Assembly: GCA_965242915.1 (NCBI GenBank)
Contig: CBDETN010000011.1
Span: forward strand, 1-14,804
Origin: CAJXII01 sp965242915
GTDB taxonomy: Bacteria > Campylobacterota > Campylobacteria > Campylobacterales > Arcobacteraceae
Direction: 5' to 3'
DNA: 14,804 nt
Part shown: positions 1 through 7,322 of the stretch, one piece after another
Layout: every line of letters starts with the position of its first letter
Position numbering within the stretch: the first letter of the stretch is position 1
Notes under the pieces: generated by a model
What the model was told of the DNA's origin: nothing
Databases searched by the model: none
What the model saw: only the letters and a program-made list of their open reading frames with translations
Translations under genes and position numbers: made by a program

Positions 1-420
1 GAGGGTAAAATTAAAACTGCAAAAGATTTAGATAAACGTGAATATACAATCGTTACTAAACTAGGAGTTACAGGAGAAATTGCAACTAGAAAGTTTTATA
101 AAAAAGCAAAAATCCTAACATTTGAAACAGAATCAGATTGTACTGCTGAGTTATTAAGTGGAAGAGTCGATGCTTTTGTTTATGATCAACCGTATAATGT
201 TCTATTTATGTCAGATAAAGGTAAAGGTAGGCTTATTCATTTAGATGTTCCATTAACATATGAACCATTAGGATGGGCTATTAGAAAAGGTGATCCTGAT
301 TTTCTTAACTGGTTAAATAGCTTCTTAAGACAGATGCAAGAGGATAAAATAGTTGGATTTTCAGATCACTTATATAAAAAATGGTTAGTTGATACTAAAT
401 GGCTTAAAAGAGTTCAATAA
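1..420 (+). CDS. Amino-acid ABC transporter solute-binding protein, C-terminal part (5' end outside window)
   Basis: The frame is open from base 1 and gives 139 residues before TAA at 418-420. The text reads as the second lobe of a type-3 periplasmic solute-binding protein (SBP_bac_3 family). It has a segment ending in GRVDAFVYDQPYN, typical of the hinge-return strand, then LTYEPLGWAIRKGDPDFLNWLNSFL, which resembles the conserved 'YG.A.RKGD..L...N..L' tail of the family. Such proteins capture a polar amino acid in the periplasm and deliver it to the membrane permease. The stop is two bases before the permease start, so the two are surely co-transcribed. The signal peptide and first lobe lie outside the window. 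The substrate cannot be told from this part. Confidence 0.88.
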   Translation, partial: EGKIKTAKDLDKREYTIVTKLGVTGEIATRKFYKKAKILTFETESDCTAELLSGRVDAFVYDQPYNVLFMSDKGKGRLIHLDVPLTYEPLGWAIRKGDPDFLNWLNSFLRQMQEDKIVGFSDHLYKKWLVDTKWLKRVQ

Positions 421-422
421 GT

Positions 423-1391
423 ATGTCTACAAGAAAACAACTATTAGTACAAAATAAAACATTAGGGCATTTAATTGCTCTAGCGTTTTATCTAATTTTA
501 GGATATTTTTTATACGTAGCAGCTGCAAATATGAATTATGTTTGGAAATGGAACTCAATACCTGATTATTTTGTTTATACAGAAATAACTTCAGTTGAAG
601 CACCAGTTGATGGTAAATTAATTTTAGAAAATGGTGTTTATTATATAGAAAAAATTGATGAGAAAGTAAAGTTAGAATTAGATAGTAATTATGCTTTTGA
701 TTATAAAGTTGGTGAAGATATCTATGAAGGTGATTTTATTGCTTCAAAATCAGAAGAAATGGCAGGTCCTATATTGCAAGGCCTGTGGATTACTCTAAAA
801 ATATCATTTTTTGCAGCAATTATAGCTTCTATAATTGGAATTGTTGTTGCTTTTATGAAGTTATCTTCCTATCAGTTTTTTAAAGATATTGCTACTGTTT
901 ATATAACCATTGTAAGAGGTACTCCTCTTCTTGTTCAAATATTTTTATTTTATTTTATAGTTGCAAATATTTTTGAGTTAGAAAGGTTTGTTGCTGGAGT
1001 TTTAGCCTTAGGAATATTTTTTGGGGCATATATGGCTGAAGTTTTAAGAGGGGCTATTCAATCTATTGATAAAGGTCAGATGGAGGCTGCTAAATCTTTA
1101 GGGATTTCTAACTTTCAAGCTATGAGACATATTATTTTACCACAAGCTTTTAAAAGAGCTTTACCTACACTTGTTGGAGAGATAATTGCTCTTGTAAAAG
1201 ATTCTTCTTTAGTATCTGTAATTTCAATTACTGATCTTACTAAAGTTGGAAAAGAGATAGTTGCAAATACTTTTTCACCTTTTGAAACTTGGATTGTAAT
1301 TGCTTTAGTATATTTAACAATTACATCAATTTTAAGTTATATAGGTCATAAATTAGAGCAACGAATGGAAGCAAAAGGTGGGATGAATTAA
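423..1391 (+). CDS. Amino-acid ABC transporter permease (HisM/GlnP type) with a periplasmic insert
   Basis: The 322-residue inner-membrane permease belongs to the polar amino-acid family. Residues about 15-35 form a first membrane helix. Residues about 45-115 are hydrophilic, with alternating charged strands and a repeated 'VDGKL / GEDIYEGDF' flavour, and probably form a periplasmic insert. The membrane core begins near residue 117 (GLWITLKISFF). Family hallmarks follow: VRGTPLLVQIFLFYF near 165-179, and the cytoplasmic EAA loop for ATPase docking around 220-240 (MEAAKSLGISNFQAMRHIILPQA, split here by no gap). Start ATG lies two bases after the binding-protein stop. No ATP-binding subunit gene follows, so it must be upstream of the window or elsewhere. 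The insert makes the protein longer than the common 220-250 residue permeases. Confidence 0.92.
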   Translation: MSTRKQLLVQNKTLGHLIALAFYLILGYFLYVAAANMNYVWKWNSIPDYFVYTEITSVEAPVDGKLILENGVYYIEKIDEKVKLELDSNYAFDYKVGEDIYEGDFIASKSEEMAGPILQGLWITLKISFFAAIIASIIGIVVAFMKLSSYQFFKDIATVYITIVRGTPLLVQIFLFYFIVANIFELERFVAGVLALGIFFGAYMAEVLRGAIQSIDKGQMEAAKSLGISNFQAMRHIILPQAFKRALPTLVGEIIALVKDSSLVSVISITDLTKVGKEIVANTFSPFETWIVIALVYLTITSILSYIGHKLEQRMEAKGGMN

Positions 1392-1393
1392 TA

Positions 1394-2041
1394 ATGTCTA
1401 GTTTTTTTGATTTATTATTGCAAAACTCAATTACATTTTTTGCAATAATAAATCCAATTGGGGTAAGTGCTTTACTACTTGCTTTAGTTAGTTCAAACAT
1501 TATAAAACAAGAGATGAGTGTTGTTGCTTTTAAAGCAACTGTTACGATTATTATCGCTTTTTTTGTTGTACTTATTAGTGGAGATTTTATTTTAAAACTT
1601 TTTGGAATAGATCAACATTCTTTAAAAGTAATGGGTGGAGTAGTTCTCTTTTTAACTGCACTCCAAATGGTTAATGATTCTAAGAAAAATAAAAAACAGA
1701 TTAAAGAAGAAGAACAAGACTCAAAAGAGCAAGAAGATTTATCTGTTATTCCTATTGGTATTCCAATTACTTTTGGGCCAGGTCTATTTACAACTATTAT
1801 AATTTTTAAACAAGATGCACAAAATTTTGTAGATGTTAGTGCTATTGTAGTTGCTTTTTTAATAAATGCACTTATTATTTATTTAGCATTTAAAAACTCT
1901 ATTTATATAAAAAAATATTTAGGTATTATGGGACAAAATATTATCACTAAACTTATGGGTTTGATTCTAGGAGCTATTTCAGTACAGTTTATTGTAAGTG
2001 GAGTTGTAAATCTTGCGAAGGCATATTTAATTGTTTCTTGA
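1394..2041 (+). CDS. MarC-family integral membrane protein
   Basis: The 215-residue hydrophobic protein has about six membrane segments and a highly charged cytoplasmic loop at about residues 95-117 (rich in K, E, Q, D). The MarC family pattern is visible: INPIG near residue 20 in the first helix, and a second half-repeat with IPIGIPITFGPGLFTTIIIF near 123-142, the counterpart of the usual 'P.aiPllaGPG.it' stretch. Family members are inner-membrane proteins of unsettled transport function; the original link to multiple antibiotic resistance was withdrawn, so no resistance role is implied. ATG lies two bases after the permease stop, indicating the same operon, and the gene overlaps the following exporter gene by 11 bases. 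Confidence 0.88.
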   Translation: MSSFFDLLLQNSITFFAIINPIGVSALLLALVSSNIIKQEMSVVAFKATVTIIIAFFVVLISGDFILKLFGIDQHSLKVMGGVVLFLTALQMVNDSKKNKKQIKEEEQDSKEQEDLSVIPIGIPITFGPGLFTTIIIFKQDAQNFVDVSAIVVAFLINALIIYLAFKNSIYIKKYLGIMGQNIITKLMGLILGAISVQFIVSGVVNLAKAYLIVS

Positions 2042-2396
2042 TATATATTTTCAAGACTTTATTGTAACGATTTCTTTGATTGTTGCAATTGGGGGCCAAA
2101 ATGCATATATTTTAAAACTTGGTTTATTAAAACAGCATGTATTAAAAGCTATTCTTTTTTGTATTATCTCAGATTTTTTATTAATCTCAGCAGGTGTTTT
2201 AGGGCTTGGTTTTTTTATTCAAGGTAATCAACTACTTATAAACTCAATTGGTATTTTTGGGATAATTTTTTAACTTTTTATGCTTTTACTTCTTTTAAAT
2301 CAGCTTTTAAAAATGAGAGTTTAAAAATAGATAATGAAGGAGCCACTTGCAAATTAACAAAAAAGCTCATAATTTAATTTATTTTGTTCAAAAAAG

Positions 2397-2424
2397 TTGA
2401 AATCTAATTTCAATAAGTTATAAT
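2397..2424 (+). promoter_or_regulatory. Likely transposase promoter of IS copy A, overlapping a palindrome
   Basis: TTGAAA (2397-2402), a 16-base spacer and TATAAT (2419-2424) lie 39 bases before the transposase ATG. The -35 half is part of a perfect 7-bp inverted repeat with a 3-base centre (2397-2413), so an operator or RNA hairpin may act here. Copy B has CTGAAA and a 17-base spacer. Confidence 0.55.
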
Positions 2425-2462
2425 TTTATACCATAAAATTTAACAGAAAAGAGATTCAACTT

Positions 2463-3632
2463 ATGACAAATATTTTACCAAAATCATCTTCAAATCTTTC
2501 AAATATGTGGACTAAAATTCTAAACCTTGAAAATTGTTTGTTTCTTGAAATAAAAGAACAATTAGGAACATTAAGTACCAAAGAAGAGAAACTAATAAAG
2601 ATTTTAGACTTTGCTCAAATTGAAAAGAATGTAACAGTTGTAACTATTACAAACATTCCAAAAGACAGAGAAGAGATAGCAAGAGCAATGATTGCTAAAT
2701 CTGTTTACAATATGCAAACAACAAGAGATTTAATTGATAGACTTCATAGCGATAGAGTATTACGAGTATTGTGTGGATGGAGGTATAAAATAGATATTCC
2801 AAGTGAAGCTAAATTTAGTAGGGTATTCAAAGAATTGAGTGATTTACAAATAGCTCAAAAAACTCATAAAAAGTTTGTTAATGAATATTTATCGGATACA
2901 GTTTTTATGTACAATGCAACAGATGCTGCTATGATACCACTTAGAGAAAAACCTGTAAAGATTAAGAAAGAAGAAAAGCCTAAAAATAAGGTCGGACGAC
3001 CTAAGAAAGGTGAAAAGAGAGAGCCTGTAAAACCAAAGATTTTAGAACTACAAAAAGAGATGAAAACTACTAAAAAGATGTTATCTTTAGTATCTACTGT
3101 TTGTGGTGTTGGTGTCAAACAAAATTCTAAAGGTAACAGAGAGATTACAATAGGTGGTAAACTTCATATTAGTGCAGTAGATGGAGATATACCAATAGCA
3201 GCATTCTATTCAGGTGCAAATGTTCATGATAGTTCAGTAGCACTTCCACTTATCAATGAAACTGGTAAAAGAGTGATGTATCTTCGTGATTTACTTGATG
3301 CTGGGTATGACAGCGATATAATTAGAGAGTTTTCTGAAAAACTAAATCATAAAGCAATTATAGATATAAATCCCAAGAACTCAAAAGAATTAAAACAAAA
3401 GATTCAACTTATCAAAGATGAAAAAGTAAAATTTGAATTTTTAAATTTACCTAAATCATCAGATGAACACCACTACAATCAAAGAAGTATGGTTGAAAGA
3501 GTAAATAAATATTTAAAAGATGACTTTGGATGTAATACAATTTATTATCAAGGAGCTACAAAAGTAGCTTCTGTTTTATCATTTGGAATTTTATCTGTTT
3601 GTATTCATCAAAGTTTAAAACTCATTACATGA
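2463..3632 (+). CDS. DDE transposase of IS copy A
   Basis: The 389-residue cut-and-paste transposase catalyses movement of the surrounding IS. Residues about 70-130 resemble the N-terminal DUF772-type domain of IS5/IS1182 transposases (DRLHSDRVLRVLCGWR, then IPSEAKFSRVFKEL). A catalytic triad can be placed at D154 (YNATDAAMIP), D279 (LLDAGYDSD) and E345 (RSMVERVNKYLK). Between the first two lies a lysine-rich segment with GRPKKG at 178-183, an AT-hook-like motif that could bind the AT-rich ends. The ATG follows AGAGATTCAACTT, a modest ribosome site. It differs from copy B by only a handful of residues (for example E70/I70, F290/Y290, A298/P298), so both copies may encode active enzyme. Confidence 0.92.
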   Translation: MTNILPKSSSNLSNMWTKILNLENCLFLEIKEQLGTLSTKEEKLIKILDFAQIEKNVTVVTITNIPKDREEIARAMIAKSVYNMQTTRDLIDRLHSDRVLRVLCGWRYKIDIPSEAKFSRVFKELSDLQIAQKTHKKFVNEYLSDTVFMYNATDAAMIPLREKPVKIKKEEKPKNKVGRPKKGEKREPVKPKILELQKEMKTTKKMLSLVSTVCGVGVKQNSKGNREITIGGKLHISAVDGDIPIAAFYSGANVHDSSVALPLINETGKRVMYLRDLLDAGYDSDIIREFSEKLNHKAIIDINPKNSKELKQKIQLIKDEKVKFEFLNLPKSSDEHHYNQRSMVERVNKYLKDDFGCNTIYYQGATKVASVLSFGILSVCIHQSLKLIT

Positions 3633-4238
3633 CTTTTATTAAAAATAATAGAAAAATCTTCAATTTTATAGTCAAAACCATAAAGTATGGAGAAAAAATA
3701 TGATTTTTTAAGAAATTTACTAAATTTAGTGTAAACTACGCAAAGAAAAATAAATAATCATTTTTTTAAAACTAAAAGTGATGAAAATAAAAAATTAGCT
3801 ATTGAGTATTATTGAATTTGCAAGTGGCTCGAAGTAAAGATTAATCCTCTCAAACAAGTATTAACTTTACTTTTTATATTTACTTATTTAAATCCTCATA
3901 CCTATCTTGATACTATTTTACTTATTGGTGGAATTGGTGCAAATATAGAAAATAGTGTAAAAATATATTTTCTTCTTGGTACCGTTTTAGCCTCAACAGT
4001 TTGGTTTGTAAGTTTAGGTTTTGGAGCAAGGTTATTAATTCCAATATTTAAAAAACCTATTACTTGGAAAGTACTTGATATTTCTACAGGTATTTTAATG
4101 TTAATTATTGCATATTCTTTAATAGACTTAATCAAATAAAATTAAAAGAGTAAAAAATTGGCTTAATAAAAAAGAAATAGGCACATAAAAACATAAGCTA
4201 AATGCAATACTATAAGAGTTTAAAAAGGACTATTTACA

Positions 4239-4461
4239 ATGAATTATAAAAAAGCTCTAAAATATGCATATATTACAACTTTTAAAAATACTCAAAATAG
4301 AGGCTTCAAAAAAAGAAATTAAAAGATACTTTTGTAAAGATTGCAATAAATCTAATATGTGATTTAACTTTTTATGGTAAACAAAGAGATAAATTAGGTA
4401 CTTTATTTTTTAAAGATATACTAAGACAAATCTACATTTTCGACTTAATGAAAGATTATAC
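4239..4461 (+). pseudogene. Decayed N-terminal remnant of a zinc-ribbon IS256-like transposase
   Basis: Three frames are needed to read this stretch. ATG at 4239 opens 27 codons (MNYKKALKYAYITTF...). A second frame gives KRYFCKDCNKS, half of a zinc ribbon. A third gives LICDLTFYGKQRDKLGTLFF followed by KDILRQ, which resembles the first catalytic strand of the IS256 'variant Zn-binding' (IS1249-type) transposases, with D in CDLTFYGK as the probable first catalytic acid. The stretch ends where IS3-family DNA begins near 4462. The matching C-terminal piece lies at 11170-11349, so this is probably the left part of an element split by later insertions. I could not find a clear left inverted repeat in 4140-4238, which otherwise shows nothing I recognise. 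Confidence 0.55.
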
Positions 4462-4948
4462 TACCCCAAGAAAAACAAACAATTTTTTCTAAAGTTTAAT
4501 TCTTAAAATAGTAAAATTAAACAATAAAAATAGAGGATAATAATATGAGCAGAACAAGAACAGTTTATAGTGCTGAATTCAAAACAAGATTAGTACTAGA
4601 GCTTTTAAAAGAAGACAAAACATTAACACAAATTGCAAGTAAAAAGAATATAAAGAAGAAAATATAAAATTAAAAGCAAAACTTGATGAATATGCAAAAG
4701 TAGTAGGTCAATTAACTGTAGAGAATGAGTGGGCTGTGGGAAAGTTAAAGAGCTTGGACTCTAGCTATAAAAAAGAGTTAGCAGATAAAACAGATAGTAA
4801 AATAATTTCAGTTGTAAAACAATGTAAACTACTTAATTATAATAGAAGTAATTTATTTTATGTACCTATGGTAAATCCTATAAAACAAGATATTAAAAAT
4901 GAGATAGTTAAAATATTTGTAGATATACTACAAATATCACTCAACAAA
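4462..4948 (+). pseudogene. IS3-family remnant 1: left end, orfA with internal deletion, start of orfB
   Basis: The piece begins with an IS3-like end (TACCCCAAGAAAAAC, 4462-4476), resembling the end of remnant 2 at 8687. A ribosome site GAGGA precedes ATG 4545. The frame MSRTRTVYSAEFKTRLVLEL is a typical HTH_Tnp_1 orfA start but stops at 4667. After a deletion of roughly 30-40 codons the leucine-rich part resumes in another frame (EYKEENIKLKAKLDEYAKVV, from about 4640). It continues through KQCKLLNYNRSNLFYVPMVN, the typical beginning of orfB. The orfB text is lost after NEIVKIFVDILQI, where the IS21-family left end begins. It encodes no working transposase. Confidence 0.72.
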
Positions 4949-4962
4949 GACACCGTATCACA

Positions 4963-5029
4963 AACACTTGGACACTTACAAATTTGAAATATTCTCTAAC
5001 AACATTTTAGCATAAAGTGTCCAAGTGTT
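4963..5029. repeat. 15-bp perfect inverted repeat at the istB 3' end
   Basis: AACACTTGGACACTT (4963-4977) and its exact reverse complement (5015-5029) flank a 37-base loop and touch the istB stop codon. It contains the TGGACACTT motif shared with the IS21 right end. It may be a transposase-binding repeat, a weak terminator, or both. Confidence 0.7.
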
Positions 5030-5768
5030 AATTTATTTTTGACATAATTTTTCTCATTGATGTACCTTTTAGTTCAACTCTATGTGAAGAATGTACAATC
5101 CTATCTAATATTGCATCAGCAACAGTATCATTATTTAAATAATCATACCACTGTGATACAGGAAGTTGAGAGGTGAGAATTATTGATGATAAGTCAACTC
5201 TACTTTCTATAATTTCTAATAAATTTGTAGCATCATCAGCTGATAATGGATTTATTCCAAAGTCATCTAAAATAAGAATACTATATTTGCTAAGTTTTCG
5301 TAAGAAATTTGTATATGTTCCATCTGCTCTTGCGATTGATATATCTTCAAGTATTGTAGGAACTCTAATATAATAAGCTTTAAATCCATCCATGATAGAA
5401 CGATTAGCTAGTGCTTGTGCGAGATAAGATTTACCAGTTCCTGTTTTACCTGTAATGATAATATTTTGATAATTTCTTATAAAGTCCATATTTGCTAATC
5501 CTAAAATTTGTTCTTTATTTAAACCTCTTGTTTGCTTATAAACTAAATCTTCTAAAGTTGCTTGCTTATCTTTTATTTTTGATATATTAAAATTAAGTTT
5601 AATCCTTCTGTTGTGCTGATGTATCTCTTGGGCTTCAAGTAGGTTGTAGAGTTTCTCATTAAATGATAATTTATCATAATTTCTATCTTCAATTTGTCGT
5701 AAGTATGCTGTTTTAAAGCCTTCTAATTTTAATTCACTCATTTTATTTGTTACTGTTTCTTGGTTCAT
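5028..5768 (-). CDS. istB: IstB, AAA+ ATPase helper of IS21 transposition
   Basis: The 246-residue protein has the IstB layout: a helical N-terminal segment (1-90) and an AAA+ ATPase core with Walker A GKTGTGKS at 107-114 and Walker B ILILDDFG at 164-171. ILTSQLPVSQWY and LDRIVH follow in the sensor region. IstB proteins bind target DNA and recruit the IstA transposase in an ATP-dependent way. The ATG lies 15 bases after the istA stop, with TAAAAAGGA as ribosome site, so istA and istB form one transcription unit. Length is normal for the family and no key residue is missing, so it is probably functional. Confidence 0.95.
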   Translation of the reverse strand: MNQETVTNKMSELKLEGFKTAYLRQIEDRNYDKLSFNEKLYNLLEAQEIHQHNRRIKLNFNISKIKDKQATLEDLVYKQTRGLNKEQILGLANMDFIRNYQNIIITGKTGTGKSYLAQALANRSIMDGFKAYYIRVPTILEDISIARADGTYTNFLRKLSKYSILILDDFGINPLSADDATNLLEIIESRVDLSSIILTSQLPVSQWYDYLNNDTVADAILDRIVHSSHRVELKGTSMRKIMSKIN

Positions 5769-5783
5769 TTTTTTCTATCCTTT

Positions 5784-7322
5784 TTATTTATATTCTGTAT
5801 TACCACGAATATTACTGTGGTTATTTTGTGCTATATTTATAATATTATTAGCAGGCTTTTTATAATAAAGCTTTTTTGATAATATTGATTTTATAGATGC
5901 AACTGTAGTGGCATTAATACTCATTGCATATCCTAAAGCTAAATCAACTTCATATTTTTCATATTGTTTTGCCAATGAAAGAATGGCATTTAGTTTTCTG
6001 TATGCATATGATGGAAATTGCTCTTGTTCTAATTTCATCTTTGTAAACTCTACAGTTTGAACCCCTATACTTTTTGCCCAGTTTAAATATCTTCCAGGAT
6101 TAAACTTCGCATCTTGATATTGATGATTTTCAGGTTGGTGCTCTTTAATAGTTGAATATTCACTATCATAATATCTTGGATGTGTGGCAATTAGCTTTGA
6201 TTTATGATAAATCTCAACTGTAGATGTTGAGTATCTTACCTCTACTTTTTCTCCTAAATATTTAAATGGTACTGAGTATCTAGCACTTTGAAGCTCTATA
6301 TGATAATCTATATTTACAGTTGCTATTTTAAACTCTTTATAAATATATTGATTAGCTGCTAGTGGTTGCAAGTATGGTTCATCTAACTCTTTAAATAAAG
6401 TATCTCTACTTTTCTTTAATCGTTTCATAACCTTAGAGTTATAAATATCAAGCAATGGAGATATAGCATCATTAAGTTCTTCAACATCAAAGAATTTTCT
6501 ATGCCGAAGAACGGCTAATATCCATCTTTGAATTGCTTGAATTCCTTGTTCTGCTTTTGCTTTATCTTTTGGTTTATATGGTCTTGCTGGTTCAATTACA
6601 CACCCATAATGATTTGCCATTGCTTTATAACTTTCATTTAAAACAATCCCATCTTTATTATTTGAAATAACTGCACTTTTTAGGTTATCTGGTACTAATA
6701 TTTTAGGTACTCCTCCAAAGAAGTTAAAAGCTTTTGTGTGCGACTTTATAAAGTATTCTTGCTTTTGACTAGGTGTTGCATCTACATATGTATAACCTGA
6801 TGCTCCTAATACTGCTACAAATATTTGAGCTTTTGAAATAACTCCTGTTTTACTATTATAAATAGGAACAGTAACACCACTATAATCTACAAATAATTTT
6901 TCACCATTTAAGTGTATTTGTCTCATTGATGGGTTTAATTTCTTTTTATATTTATGATAATAAGTTTTAAATTGAGTGTATCCATAACCATCAGGATTCT
7001 GCTCTTTATACTCTTGCCATAACAATAGATATGTAACACCTTTTTTACGAATTTCTTTATCAATATATTCAACATCAGGTTTAGGTCTTAAAGATTGCCT
7101 GTGTAATATAGTTTGTTCAGGGAAAAGCATTTTATACATAATATCTTCATCATGCAATAAAAAATCTTCCAGTTTATCTGGTAATATCTCAAATCTTCTA
7201 CAATATTCAGCTGCAGCAGATCTAGATACACCAAGACTCTTTGCTATTCTCCTATATGAGAAATCCATTTGATACTTTAATTTTAGTATCTCTTTAATCT
7301 GTTTCATTAAAACTCTCCTCAT
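5784..7322 (-). CDS. istA: IstA, IS21-family transposase (internal start within the fused frame)
   Basis: Starting at ATG 7320-7322 gives 512 residues, the usual IstA length. The native ribosome site TAGGAGTG survives 8 bases upstream, so this start was probably the original one and may still work. Domains in order: N-terminal HTH (residues 6-42, SYRRIAKSLGVSRSAAAEYC), rve core with D146 (LFVDYSG), D212 (LVPDNLKSAV) and E258 (KDKAKAEQGIQ), then a C-terminal beta-rich domain (about 330-385). The C-terminal region would contact IstB. The enzyme cuts and joins the IS21 ends with IstB help. The only oddity is that the leader upstream of this start is now occupied by the IS481-family element. Confidence 0.9.
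   Translation of the reverse strand: MRRVLMKQIKEILKLKYQMDFSYRRIAKSLGVSRSAAAEYCRRFEILPDKLEDFLLHDEDIMYKMLFPEQTILHRQSLRPKPDVEYIDKEIRKKGVTYLLLWQEYKEQNPDGYGYTQFKTYYHKYKKKLNPSMRQIHLNGEKLFVDYSGVTVPIYNSKTGVISKAQIFVAVLGASGYTYVDATPSQKQEYFIKSHTKAFNFFGGVPKILVPDNLKSAVISNNKDGIVLNESYKAMANHYGCVIEPARPYKPKDKAKAEQGIQAIQRWILAVLRHRKFFDVEELNDAISPLLDIYNSKVMKRLKKSRDTLFKELDEPYLQPLAANQYIYKEFKIATVNIDYHIELQSARYSVPFKYLGEKVEVRYSTSTVEIYHKSKLIATHPRYYDSEYSTIKEHQPENHQYQDAKFNPGRYLNWAKSIGVQTVEFTKMKLEQEQFPSYAYRKLNAILSLAKQYEKYEVDLALGYAMSINATTVASIKSILSKKLYYKKPANNIINIAQNNHSNIRGNTEYK

Larger units (their letters stand above)
2340..3830 (+). mobile_element. Complete 1491-bp IS, copy A (DDE transposase, IS5/IS1182-like)
   Basis: Perfect 16-bp inverted ends GAGCCACTTGCAAATT at 2340-2355 and 3815-3830 bound the element. 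The flanks carry a 4-bp target duplication GAAG (2336-2339 and 3831-3834). One transposase gene fills most of it. The element sits in the ArgO-type gene in the same orientation. A second, inverted copy lies at 13047-14538. The right end (TTG at 3803) carries an open frame that reads outward, which made a spurious start for the gene disrupted by copy B. The family assignment is by domain look only; the boundaries are firm. Confidence 0.95.
2031..4139 (+). pseudogene. argO: LysE/ArgO-family amino-acid exporter, broken by a frameshift and an IS insertion
   Basis: The N-terminal part (2031-2339) starts at a TTG inside the end of the MarC gene. It reads like ArgO: GGQNAYILKLGLLKQH, then FCIISDFLLISAG. 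A run of six T at 2265-2271 puts a TAA in frame at 2271-2273; one more T would continue as IIFLTFYAFTSFKSAFKNE. The gene then meets the IS at 2340. The C-terminal half resumes at 3835-4139 with the family motif LNPHTYLDTILLIGGIG and ends IAYSLIDLIK. Removing the IS with one GAAG copy and adding one T gives a single frame of 615 nt, 204 residues, close to E. coli ArgO (211). The family exports basic amino acids such as arginine or lysine. As written the gene cannot make the exporter. The T-run loss could also be a sequencing error. Confidence 0.9.

Noticed and set aside
2864..3118. Antisense frame of 84 codons inside transposase A, mirrored at 13759-14013 inside copy B
   Set aside because: It lies wholly opposite a well-supported transposase, reads as low-complexity F/S-rich text and has no ribosome site.
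3902..4135. Minus-strand frame of 77 codons
   Set aside because: It is the complement of the ArgO-type C-terminal half, whose plus-strand text is convincing.
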